From positions 1 through 47,766 of the forward strand of contig JADGCH010000014.1 in the NCBI GenBank assembly GCA_015229115.1: 47,766 nucleotides of DNA. Direction: 5' to 3'. Positions 39,230 to 47,766 of this stretch are shown one piece after another; position 1 is the stretch's first letter; each line of letters starts with the position of its first letter. The DNA comes from Magnetococcales bacterium. GTDB taxonomy: Bacteria; Pseudomonadota; Magnetococcia; Magnetococcales; JADGCH01. The notes under the pieces are model-generated. The model had not been told where the DNA came from. It saw only the letters and a program-made list of their open reading frames with translations, and ran no database searches. The translations under genes and the position numbers were made by a program.

Positions 39230-40840
39230 ATGGATCAAGGAGCAACCAGACTGCTAACCGTGCAACTGACGGTAGCCCTGTCCTTGCTGTCCGGCGTACC
39301 ATGGACAGCAACCCTCATGGCCCTGCGCACCATGGACGGCCTCAACGACCAAATAGCGCAGATCGACCAACAAACATCCCGACTTGAAATGGCCCATCGG
39401 CTTGATCGCCTGGTACGGGAGATCGCCCATCGGGAACAGGACAACCGCTCTTTTACCGGGATTTTGACACAGGAATCCAAACAACTGGAAGAAGCCGTAG
39501 CTGCCCTGCTGCTCTTTTCCAGCGATACCCGTGAACGGGAACGGCTGGCGCAACTCCAGCAAAAAATCGCCACTTGGATGGGGTGGTATACCGATGTCGA
39601 CCGCCAACTTCGGACCGGCGATCCACAGCAGGCCGGCCAACAGTGGCGTGAAAAAATCTCTCCCCTTGAGCGCGATATCCAGGAGCTATCCCTGCAGCTT
39701 ATCCAGCAGGCCGACGATGATCTGCGTTTGTTGCGCGCTAACGAGCCATCCTGGTCAGGCGAACGAATGGCTGTGACCCTGCTGCTGTTGGGCATCGTGA
39801 CAACCGTGGTCGCTTTTTTCTGGTTGCGCCGTCTCGCCATGCCGCCGCTGCCCAGCCAGGAACCAGAGCCAGACTTTGCGCCACTTGAATTGCCCCCTCC
39901 CCCGGTCACGACCACCCTAACCGCTGCCCCAGTCATGGCAGACTATCCACCCACAGGCCATCGGCAGCCCTCCCCATCCAATTGCTGCGATGAATTGGAC
40001 AGCATGACCCGAGACTATGCCACACTACAGCAGCAGCTGCAGGATGCCACGACCACGAGCGCCTCGGTCCAGGGCGAGATCAGCGCCATCACCAGCACAG
40101 TACAACAAGAACTGGTCCGGTTGGAAGCTATGGTCACCTTGCTGCAACAGGCTGATACCGCCCTGCAGGAAATGGTGCAGGAGCTGGACCGTTCCGGCGG
40201 CTGTACCGTAGAACCGCTCATGGAGGGTACCACCGCGCTTTCCGGAACTTTCAACCCTATCCATCGTCGTTGCGAAGCGGCCAATGACCAGTCCCATCAG
40301 GCTAGTGAGCGGGCGCAGGCCAGTATCACCGTCCTGCAGCAGTTGATCGGCACGACCCATACCATCGGCAAGGTCATCGATGGCATCCATGATATTGCCG
40401 AGCAGACCAACATGCTGGCCCTCAATGCCGCGATTGAAGCAGCCGGTGCCGGCAGCGCTGGCAAGGGATTTGCCGTCGTCGCCAATGAGGTCAAAGATCT
40501 GGCCCGCCAGACTGTCCGTGCCACAGATGCCATCGTCAAGCAGATCGACCTGATCCAGAGCCATGCCACCGCAGCCAGCACCACCATGCAGCAGGCCATG
40601 GGCAGCATGGATCAGATGCACCAGGCCAACAAGGAGATCATGACAGCGCTGGCACGGCATCACCAATCCATGACCACACTGATGCAGCTGATCCGCGCTG
40701 CCGTCGATGAAGCACAACGCTGGTCACAGCGTCTGCATCAACCGGCCGATGCTGTTTCCAACGGCCATACGACCAGCCAAACCATCCTGACCAGCCTACG
40801 TGCATGGCAACAGCGCCTTGCTGCGGCTACCGATGTGTAA
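39230..40840 (+). CDS. Methyl-accepting chemotaxis-like transducer
   Basis: A 536-residue membrane transducer. TM1 lies at about 7-31, a periplasmic helical sensor of about 150 residues follows (rich in Gln/Arg, four-helix-bundle-like), TM2 at about 179-201 ([18 protein letters not shown]), then a Pro-rich cytoplasmic linker with no recognisable HAMP. The signalling domain contains the hairpin tip [45 protein letters not shown] (about 382-428). The C-terminus lacks the CheR/CheB-tethering pentapeptide. It could be a substrate of the two CheD copies 27 kb upstream. A longer frame starts at 39173; ATG 39230 is chosen because GGAGAG precedes it and TM1 follows. Confidence 0.88.
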   Translation: MDQGATRLLTVQLTVALSLLSGVPWTATLMALRTMDGLNDQIAQIDQQTSRLEMAHRLDRLVREIAHREQDNRSFTGILTQESKQLEEAVAALLLFSSDTRERERLAQLQQKIATWMGWYTDVDRQLRTGDPQQAGQQWREKISPLERDIQELSLQLIQQADDDLRLLRANEPSWSGERMAVTLLLLGIVTTVVAFFWLRRLAMPPLPSQEPEPDFAPLELPPPPVTTTLTAAPVMADYPPTGHRQPSPSNCCDELDSMTRDYATLQQQLQDATTTSASVQGEISAITSTVQQELVRLEAMVTLLQQADTALQEMVQELDRSGGCTVEPLMEGTTALSGTFNPIHRRCEAANDQSHQASERAQASITVLQQLIGTTHTIGKVIDGIHDIAEQTNMLALNAAIEAAGAGSAGKGFAVVANEVKDLARQTVRATDAIVKQIDLIQSHATAASTTMQQAMGSMDQMHQANKEIMTALARHHQSMTTLMQLIRAAVDEAQRWSQRLHQPADAVSNGHTTSQTILTSLRAWQQRLAAATDV

Positions 40841-40931
40841 CCATCCAAATTTTTCGTCATATGCGGATGGGTGTAGAGCTGATGGTAGATGTTGTCGTGG
40901 TCAATGATGCTGATGGGAAACGCTCACTCCG

Positions 40932-43900
40932 TCATGGTTGGTACAACAGCTCGGCTTGTTTCGATGCCTTGATGATCGACAGAATCAGGTTGCCAGACAT
41001 GGGACTGACGTTACCGGCCACATCGGTCTGAAATGCCATCAGGCTGTAGCTGCCGATGGCCAAGGCCAGATCGGCACTACGCCATTGACCATCACTGCCC
41101 ACCACAACCGTTGCCGACGCCTTTTCGCTGCTGTCCTGCTTGCGGTTTCTGTTCTTGTCGACAAACAGCGTGACCATAGCTCCCGCTTCACCGCTGCCAC
41201 TGAAGTTGAGCCCTTTGGTCACACTGGTGATGTTGTTGCGATTGTCGGCGCCGTTGTCATCTTCATCAACCAAGTCCGGAGCCGATGGGGCTGTTGGAGC
41301 CGCGCTATCGACCGTGATCATCAAGGCCGATGATCGATCGCTGCTACCGCTGCTGGTTTTCTGGCTGGCCCGAATGGTATGGGTACCGGCCGACAGCGCG
41401 ATATCGCGGCTCCACTTGCCGGTAGCCGCCGTGATGGCCACCGTACCCAGCGACAGCTCCTCGTCGAACAACGTCACCGTGGCGCCTTTCTGACCAACAC
41501 CGCTGAGGGTCAGGGCTTTGGTAGCCTTGGTGATATTGTCGCTATTCGACCGGCCACTGTCGTCGGCAGCGGCCAGATCCAGCCCGGTGGGTGTTGCAAC
41601 CAGCGGGATGGTGGTAATGGTGATCATGAGAGCCGAGCTTGCTGCACTACGGCTGCCGTTATGGCCCTTTTGAACGGCCTTGATGCTGTGGGTCCCCATC
41701 GACAAACTGACATCGGTACTCCAGCTTGCCGCCGTGATGTTGGTGGTGACCAATGCCTCACCGCTATCGACGACGCCATCGTTATCCTTGTCGTCAAATA
41801 GCACCAGAGTATTACCGGCTACTCCACCACTACCACTGATGGTCAACCCACTGGTCTGGCTGGTGATGTGATCGCTGCTGGAAATTCCTGTATCGTCGGC
41901 AGCGGCCAGATCAAGGGTCATCGGTATGGATGGCACCGAGGTGTCAATGGTTATCAACAAAGGAGCAGAGGCCGTGCTGACGACTGTACCAGTGGCGTTG
42001 CTCTGCAGTGCCCGAACGGTATGAGTTCCATCGGTAGCCAACGTCACATCGGCCGTCCAGACACCGTTAGTGACCAGAGTGGTGACCAAAGCCTCATCGT
42101 TGTCCAGGATGCCATTGGTGTTCCTGTCATCAAATACAATCACCCTGGCACCGGTCGTACCACTGCCACTGACCGTTAGACCACTGGTTTGGTACCCGCT
42201 ATCATCTTCTGTGGCCAGCATCGGCGTCCCTGGAGCGGATAGGTTACTGTCGAGACCAATCAATTGCTGGCTGACTGCTCCACTGCCGAGTTGATCCAGT
42301 TCCAGGCTTTTGGTCTGATAACCCGTTTTTTCGATCGTCAATGTTCCGCCATTGGCCGGAATCAGTGCCTGCAGGCTGCCATTGACGGCGCTGCTGCTGA
42401 TGATCTGCCCGTTCAGTTTGACGGTAGCGCCGGAGATTTCGTTGTAATCATCGTTACTGTAGATAAACCCTTCCAGGATAGCCGGGATATCGTTGGGAAA
42501 GCTGAGGGTAAACTGTGCCGTGGCACTGGTACTGCTGGCCCCGTAATAATCGACTGTTTCAACACGCCAATAGTAATCACCAGCCGGCATGACCGCTTTG
42601 AGATCAACAAAATCAACCAGACACTGCGACAACTCCAATGCCTGTTGCCGATAGACAATTTGCCCATCCCCAAAATCCTGCTGGTTGGCGATGACGAGGT
42701 TATAGGTCACCGCATCGTGGTCACTATCAACGACATCGTCCCAGTCAAACAGGCCGATCTGACTGATCTGCTCACTGGCCCCACTGGTGGACAGGGTTTG
42801 CAAGGCCGTAGCCACTTCCGGGGTATGATTCCCTTCCTTACCCTTGTAAACATAACCGATGACCGGGTTGGCCAGCTCACCACTTTCAGCATCGCGTAGC
42901 GCATACTGGAACTGGTAACATCCGGCTGTGCTGAACGAGAAGTTGGCAATCTGGCTGGTATCAAGTTCCCAACGCCGGTTAGTGCCGTTGTAACTCATGC
43001 GTACAATGGGCAAATCGTTGCTGATTTGGGCATTGCTGCCACTGTTGAGCATGGTGGGATTGGGAGCCAGAATGGTCACCCAGGCTTCAGAAGCCTGTTG
43101 CGTGGTGCTGTTCTCCTGTACCCACAATAAAGTGGCGTGACCGACCTGAAACTGCGTTGGAGCTACAGCAGCGATCTGCACCTGATTGGCGATGGAGTTG
43201 CTTTTGCTGGAGAGAGTAAAGCCCAGGTACAACGACTGTGCCACCGAGCCATCCTGCCCTCGTGGCACCGCCAATTCATTGCTGCCCATGCCATCGCCAT
43301 TATCGTCCAGCAGCGGATGTTGGCCGGAGCTGTCCTTGATCTTGCTGTGGGCCTTGTCATAGAAGCTGTTAGAAGCACTGTTTTGCTTCTGGCTGGCCAC
43401 CAGCGGGTTTTTCTCGGTTAGCCAGGTGGCCTGATTAAAGGCAGCATAAAGGCTGTAGCCTTGCCCCAGGGCACGAAACAGATGCTGCAAGAACAACTCG
43501 CCATCCTGCACACCATCCGTCTCGGTGGCACCACGGAACGATTTTTCCTTGGCCGTGGCACTGGTAATGATGACACGGTTGCTGGTTGCGTCAGAAAGAT
43601 TATCGATGAAGCTGCCCGAGAAACAGGCACCCAGCAGGATGATCTTCTTCTGACTCTGAGCCTGTAGGCCCGCCGTACCGGCCTGTTGCAGCCGGTTATC
43701 CAGTCCATCAAGCCAGTCATTGAGATCAGTGGACGTGACGGTTTCCTGACCAATGGACAGGTTCTCCTGGCCACCGTGGTCGACAAAGATAAGATAGAGG
43801 GGGGCTGCTGAATCGAGCATCTTGTCAGCGGCCCATGTTTCAATGGCTTGTTGCAGACCAGCACGTGTTGGCGGATTGGCTGCCACATCGGCACGATTGA

Positions 43901-46900
43901 GATAATCACCAGCAATCTGGCTCATGCCATTGGTATCGTAATTGAAGTAGAGGATATTATCAGCCGTGAAGCCGCGGTTGAGCAAGGTTTGATAAATGCG
44001 GTTGGTGCTGCGTTTGTGTGCTAGTAACCCTTCGGCAACGCCGTTGACCAACAGTTCACCCTGTACCAGCACCACATAACCGGCTGGCGATCCAACCCGT
44101 ATATCGGCATAGCTATCGGTTGATTGCACGACCAGAGGAGCGCTGCTGCTGTAAGAGACTTTCAGGCTGTAGCCACCGGCCTGGCTCAATCCGGGCAGGT
44201 TGACGAAGCTGAAGGTACCGTTGGCGTTGGTATCAGTACTCTTGGTGAAGACCGTCTGACCATTGGCATGGGCAATGGTCAATTGCACCTTCTGGCCAGA
44301 GAAATTCCAGTTGCTCTGCCCTTCAACCACCAGTTGTCCATCGAGGGTCATGGCGGCGTTGGGATTGACCACATAGACCGGTTTGGTCAGATTAATACGG
44401 GTGGACAGCTGGCTGCCATAGCCAAAATTGACCGTGCTGGTGGTACTATTGCCAGCCAGATCCTGGACCCGGGCCGTGATCAGGTAGCTGTCGTTGGTGG
44501 TCCAGATGTTGCCAGTATCCAGATACCAGCTTTGCCAGTCAGCCAGGTTGTCGGTGTCGACGCTGGTCCAGTCGTTGGTGGTGCCCCGGCTGCTCCATGT
44601 GCCATTCTTGCGCACCATGTATTTACCGCTGATCTGATCCAGGATCTGCACCTCTACCTGGGCCACGCCGCTGCCCGTGTCTGCTGCCGTACCGGCGAGA
44701 CTCAGCAACTGCTTGACAACACTCTGATCGACAGGCTCGGTGATCGATCCTGTTGGCTTGCTGATGTCAAGTGTCAGCAGCAGGGGTGACGAGGCCGGGC
44801 TGCTATGGCCCGACACCGTGGTCTGGATCGCCTTGATGCTATGGCTGCCGACGGTCATGGCGACATCGGTTGTCCAGCTACCCCCACTGACTGTGGCAGT
44901 CGCCAACGCCTCACCGGTGTCGATCCCATTGTTGCCGTTGCGATCGTCAAACAACAGCAACGTGGCTCCGTTATCGCCGCTACCACTGAGGGTCAGGGCA
45001 CTGGTCTGACTGGTGACGTTATCACTGTTTGACAACCCGGTATCGTCAACGGCTGCCAAGTCAAGACCGGTGGGTGGCGAAGGTGGGGCATTGTTAATGG
45101 TGATCATCAAGGCTGTTGAAGCCGTACTGCTGTTGCCGGCCTGATCGACTTGTGTAGCCTTGATGGCATGCGTCCCACCAAGCAGGTTGATATCCTGGCT
45201 CCAGCTACTGCTGCTAATCGCTACGGTTGCCAATTCTTCCCCGCTATCGACCCGACCATCGCTGTCGACATCACGGAACAGGACCAGGGAGGCTCCAACT
45301 TCGCCACCACTACCGCTGATGGTCAGGTTGCTGGTTTGGGAAGTGAGATGATCCGAGTTGGAACTGCCGCTGTCGTCACGGGCATCCAGATCAAGACCTG
45401 CGGGTGCTGCGGGTGCAGCCGTATCCAGTGTAAAAACCAGCGCCGTTGAGGCACGGCTGACATTGCCAGCCAGATCGGTCTGACGCACCTGTACCGAATT
45501 AGGACCTGAAACGGCCTGGAATGTGCTGCTCCAGTTGCTGCCATCGCTGCTATAGACCACCGCAGCATCGGTCTCAATACCGGTCACCGTGATGGCTCCG
45601 TTATGGGTGATTCTGTCCGTGGCGCTGCTGCCGGTATCACTGGTCAAGGCCACACTCGGGACAGAGGGGGCCGTGGTATCGACCGTGAGCATCAACGCTG
45701 TCGATGAGGCACTGTTGACGCCAGCAGAGCTGCTCTGGATGGCTGTGATGGTGTGGCTGCCCGTTGACAAGGCTACATCAACGTTCCAGACGCCATTGGC
45801 CACCAGCGTCGTGGTTAATAGTGTACTGCCGTCGAACAGTTTGAGGATCGTGCCGCTGGTACCGTTGCCACGCATGGTCAAGCCGCTGCTTTGATTGGTG
45901 AGATTGTCGTCATCAAAGGCACCGCTGTCATCCGCTGCTGCCAGATCCAGGTTGGTGGGTATGGCTGGCGGGGTGTTATCCAGAACAGTAAAATTCAGGG
46001 TTGTCACATCGGAGATGCCAGCGTAGCTGTTACCCGCCGTATCTTTCAGGGCACCGGCAGGGATCAGCACAAAATAACTGCTGTTGCCAATCAAGTCAGC
46101 TGTCGGGTTGATGGTGACCGTGTTACCACTGATCGACAGCTGTGAACCGTTACTCACGGCAATGGAGCGGCTATCGCTGCCGTTACTGATGCTTAGGCTG
46201 CCACTACCGGCCCCCACCGGCTCGTTAAAGGTCAAAACCACATGCGCGCCAACGTCCACCGCTGTGGCATTGTCTGCTGGTGTGCTAGAAGAGAGCACAG
46301 GCGCACTGGTATCCAATGTAAACACCAACGCCGCCGAGGTACTGCTGACATGACCCGCTACATCAGTCTGACGCACGTAGACGCTATTGCTGCCGGCAAC
46401 CGCACTCCACGAACTGTTCCAGTTATTGCCATCGCTGCTGTATTGCAATGTTGCGCCACTCTCGCTTCCAGTAACGGTCACAGCGCCGTTATTCGTTATC
46501 CTGTCACTGCTGCTGATGCCACTGTCGCTGGTCAGAGCGACCGTCGGAGTGGCTGGTGCGGTCGTGTCCACGGTCACCATCAAGGCGCTTGATGCAGCGC
46601 TGGTGATGCCAAAGCTATTGCTCTGAGTCGCTGTGATGGTATGGGTCCCTGACGATAGGGAGACATCGACACTCCAGGCGCTGCTGGTCACCACGGTGGT
46701 GGCCAGCAAGGTGCTGCCATCGTACAACTTGAGGGTACTGCCACTGGTGCCGTTGCCACTGATGGTGAGCCCACTGCTTTGATAGGTGATGTTGTCACTG
46801 CTGGACAGGCCACTGTCATCGGTCGCCGCCAGATCAAGGTTGGTGGGTACCGGTGACGTGTTATCAAGGGTGGTGAAATTCAGAGTTACGGCATCCGAGA

Positions 46901-47766
46901 TGCCCGCATAACTGTTGCCAGCCGTATCTCTCAGAACACCAGCCGGGATCAGCACAAAGTAACTGCTGTTGGCAGTCAGGTCGGTTGTCGGGTTGATGGT
47001 GACCGTGTTGCCACTGATCGACACTTGCGAACTGTCGCCGATGGCTATGGAGCGGCTATCGCTGCCATTACTGATGCTGATACTGCCGCTACCAGCCCCC
47101 ACCGTTTCGTTAAAGGTCAAGACTACGTTGGTGCTGACAGCCACCGCTGTGGCATTATCGGCCGGTGAGCTGGAAGAGAGTGTTGGCGCTGTACTATCCA
47201 GCGTGAAAGCCAGCACTGCCGATGTGCCACTGATATTGCCCGCCACATCGATCTGACGCACGTAGACGCTATTGCTGCCGGCAACCGCGCTGAACGAACT
47301 GCTCCAGTTGTTGCCATCACTGCTGTAGTACAACGTCGTGCCGCTCTCGGTTCCGGTCACCGTGACGGCACCGTTGTTGGTGATCCGATCCGTCGCGCTG
47401 ATACCACCGTCGCTGACCAAGGCAATCGTCGGCGTCGCCGGGGCGGTGCTGTCTAGCGTAAAAGTCAAGGATGCCGTCGTGCTGACATTGCCCGCCACAT
47501 CGATCTGCCGCACGTAGACGCTATTACTGCCAGCAACCGCACTCCATGAACTACTCCAGTTGCTGCCATCACTGCTGTAGTACAACGTTGTGCCGCTCTC
47601 CTGACCGCTGACCGTGACAGCACCGTTGTTGCTGATCTTATCCGTACTGCTAATGCCACTGTCGCTTGTCAAAGCAACGCCGAGTGCTGCAGGTGCCGTG
47701 GTGTCCACCGTGAGGAACAGCGGATCGGAAGCAGCGCTGGTGAAACCGGAACTGTTGGTTTGAGTG
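40932..47766 (-). CDS. Giant Ig-like repeat protein with embedded caspase-like (clan CD) peptidase, 5' partial
   Basis: The frame is open to the right edge, so the N-terminus is missing; about 2,277 codons are present. Residues are counted from the GTG at 47708. Up to about 1110 the protein is Ig-like repeats of three kinds: A (YYSSDGNNW...VYVRQIDVAGN), B (SSPADNATAV...VVLTFNE) and C (DLAAxDDSG...LTISGSG). A and C alternate with B in an 885-bp supermodule. From about 1205 to 1500 is a caspase-like peptidase: HRSTNRIYQTL-type start, IFVDHGG with His1311, and LLGACFSGSF with Cys1362. Then come a beta domain, an FN3-like and a carboxypeptidase-regulatory-like domain, and four more C repeats. Several C repeats hold EF-hand-like loops such as DDKDNDGVVDSGEAL. 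Probably a secreted surface protein, self-processing or processing others. Confidence 0.85.
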   Translation of the reverse strand, partial: TQTNSSGFTSAASDPLFLTVDTTAPAALGVALTSDSGISSTDKISNNGAVTVSGQESGTTLYYSSDGSNWSSSWSAVAGSNSVYVRQIDVAGNVSTTASLTFTLDSTAPATPTIALVSDGGISATDRITNNGAVTVTGTESGTTLYYSSDGNNWSSSFSAVAGSNSVYVRQIDVAGNISGTSAVLAFTLDSTAPTLSSSSPADNATAVAVSTNVVLTFNETVGAGSGSISISNGSDSRSIAIGDSSQVSISGNTVTINPTTDLTANSSYFVLIPAGVLRDTAGNSYAGISDAVTLNFTTLDNTSPVPTNLDLAATDDSGLSSSDNITYQSSGLTISGNGTSGSTLKLYDGSTLLATTVVTSSAWSVDVSLSSGTHTITATQSNSFGITSAASSALMVTVDTTAPATPTVALTSDSGISSSDRITNNGAVTVTGSESGATLQYSSDGNNWNSSWSAVAGSNSVYVRQTDVAGHVSSTSAALVFTLDTSAPVLSSSTPADNATAVDVGAHVVLTFNEPVGAGSGSLSISNGSDSRSIAVSNGSQLSISGNTVTINPTADLIGNSSYFVLIPAGALKDTAGNSYAGISDVTTLNFTVLDNTPPAIPTNLDLAAADDSGAFDDDNLTNQSSGLTMRGNGTSGTILKLFDGSTLLTTTLVANGVWNVDVALSTGSHTITAIQSSSAGVNSASSTALMLTVDTTAPSVPSVALTSDTGSSATDRITHNGAITVTGIETDAAVVYSSDGSNWSSTFQAVSGPNSVQVRQTDLAGNVSRASTALVFTLDTAAPAAPAGLDLDARDDSGSSNSDHLTSQTSNLTISGSGGEVGASLVLFRDVDSDGRVDSGEELATVAISSSSWSQDINLLGGTHAIKATQVDQAGNSSTASTALMITINNAPPSPPTGLDLAAVDDTGLSNSDNVTSQTSALTLSGSGDNGATLLLFDDRNGNNGIDTGEALATATVSGGSWTTDVAMTVGSHSIKAIQTTVSGHSSPASSPLLLTLDISKPTGSITEPVDQSVVKQLLSLAGTAADTGSGVAQVEVQILDQISGKYMVRKNGTWSSRGTTNDWTSVDTDNLADWQSWYLDTGNIWTTNDSYLITARVQDLAGNSTTSTVNFGYGSQLSTRINLTKPVYVVNPNAAMTLDGQLVVEGQSNWNFSGQKVQLTIAHANGQTVFTKSTDTNANGTFSFVNLPGLSQAGGYSLKVSYSSSAPLVVQSTDSYADIRVGSPAGYVVLVQGELLVNGVAEGLLAHKRSTNRIYQTLLNRGFTADNILYFNYDTNGMSQIAGDYLNRADVAANPPTRAGLQQAIETWAADKMLDSAAPLYLIFVDHGGQENLSIGQETVTSTDLNDWLDGLDNRLQQAGTAGLQAQSQKKIILLGACFSGSFIDNLSDATSNRVIITSATAKEKSFRGATETDGVQDGELFLQHLFRALGQGYSLYAAFNQATWLTEKNPLVASQKQNSASNSFYDKAHSKIKDSSGQHPLLDDNGDGMGSNELAVPRGQDGSVAQSLYLGFTLSSKSNSIANQVQIAAVAPTQFQVGHATLLWVQENSTTQQASEAWVTILAPNPTMLNSGSNAQISNDLPIVRMSYNGTNRRWELDTSQIANFSFSTAGCYQFQYALRDAESGELANPVIGYVYKGKEGNHTPEVATALQTLSTSGASEQISQIGLFDWDDVVDSDHDAVTYNLVIANQQDFGDGQIVYRQQALELSQCLVDFVDLKAVMPAGDYYWRVETVDYYGASSTSATAQFTLSFPNDIPAILEGFIYSNDDYNEISGATVKLNGQIISSSAVNGSLQALIPANGGTLTIEKTGYQTKSLELDQLGSGAVSQQLIGLDSNLSAPGTPMLATEDDSGYQTSGLTVSGSGTTGARVIVFDDRNTNGILDNDEALVTTLVTNGVWTADVTLATDGTHTVRALQSNATGTVVSTASAPLLITIDTSVPSIPMTLDLAAADDTGISSSDHITSQTSGLTISGSGGVAGNTLVLFDDKDNDGVVDSGEALVTTNITAASWSTDVSLSMGTHSIKAVQKGHNGSRSAASSALMITITTIPLVATPTGLDLAAADDSGRSNSDNITKATKALTLSGVGQKGATVTLFDEELSLGTVAITAATGKWSRDIALSAGTHTIRASQKTSSGSSDRSSALMITVDSAAPTAPSAPDLVDEDDNGADNRNNITSVTKGLNFSGSGEAGAMVTLFVDKNRNRKQDSSEKASATVVVGSDGQWRSADLALAIGSYSLMAFQTDVAGNVSPMSGNLILSIIKASKQAELLYQP
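45409..47180 (-). repeat. 885-bp tandem supermodule inside the giant gene
   Basis: Coding segments A-B-C recur with a period of 885 bp (295 codons). For example, the GAAGAGAG at the start of the B segment is at 47173-47180 in one copy and at 46288-46295 in the next. The B segments (about 46856-47190 and 45970-46310) share long near-identical blocks. Similarity fades towards the C-terminus, where only A and C units persist. This is coding repetition, not a CRISPR or mobile element. Confidence 0.8.

Noticed and set aside
39235-39936. Long antisense open frame (233 codons) opposite the transducer gene
   Set aside because: It is rich in Arg/Ser, has no motif and mirrors codon bias of the real gene on the plus strand.
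47706-47708. GTG as the start of the giant gene
   Set aside because: The frame continues open to the window edge with matching repeat sequence upstream, so the real start lies outside.
41000-47766. Repetitive DNA that could suggest a CRISPR or satellite array
   Set aside because: Repeats are long, in frame and encode Ig-like domains, with no short identical repeat plus unique spacer pattern.

Overview
The window looks like the chromosome of a motile, sulfur-metabolising, respiratory proteobacterium. It carries dsrA, dsrB and dsrL, and DsrL is typical of sulfur oxidisers running the Dsr pathway in reverse. Other pointers are PomA/PomB-type flagellar stator subunits, a chemotaxis transducer, two CheD deamidases, a bacteriohemerythrin, a Dnr-type Crp/Fnr regulator and a long single-chain PurL. 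This set would fit a Magnetococcales-like lineage or a relative, but that is inference and I cannot place it taxonomically from sequence alone. I saw no rRNA, tRNA, CRISPR array, insertion sequence or prophage.

Layout. 1-2.8 kb: end of ychF, a SLOG/YpsA-like gene, acetyl-CoA synthetase. 2.8-4.1 kb: an AT-richer MntA-HepT toxin-antitoxin pair and a GDT1-family cation exporter. 4.1-4.45 kb: a gene-free stretch with two strong hairpins. 4.4-7.9 kb: a BioC-like protein with a degraded SAM motif, then the RNA ligase RtcB divergent from a DUF790/Bax1-like nuclease. 7.9-13.9 kb: a signalling block made of a PilZ protein, a histidine-kinase-like protein lacking its H-box His, a CheD / asparagine-synthase-like / CheD sandwich, a Dnr-like regulator and a TPR protein. 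14-18.5 kb: zinc-ribbon protein, pomB and pomA, a small membrane protein, a lipoprotein membrane-fusion protein, a small unknown protein, bacteriohemerythrin. 18.5-24.2 kb: a divergent DAC (cyclic-dinucleotide cyclase-like) gene, then dsrA-dsrB-dsrL behind an AT-rich leader with palindromic half-sites. 24.2-28.3 kb: a same-strand run of CopD-like membrane protein, hspQ, unknown, 25-residue-repeat coiled coil, tandem Usp, tmk and holB. 28.3-38.2 kb, minus strand: rsgA, then purL-maf-polA joined by ATGA overlaps, then an OmpA/TSP3 lipid-free outer-membrane-type protein and purC. 38.2-40.8 kb: YmdB-like phosphodiesterase divergent from a chemotaxis transducer. 40.9 kb to the right edge: the C-terminal 2.2 kb-codon part of a giant repeat protein that runs off the window.

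The most unusual items are: (i) the giant Ig-like repeat protein with an embedded caspase-like (clan CD) Cys/His peptidase domain and EF-hand-like loops inside its repeats; (ii) the cheD-asnB-cheD cassette behind a His-less kinase; (iii) a DAC-family enzyme with altered catalytic motifs; (iv) three short tandem duplications (13, 16, 19 bp) that each copy the stop codon region of a gene; (v) mutually exclusive hairpins ahead of the OmpA-family gene. All functional statements rest on motif recognition by eye; no search or folding program was run.
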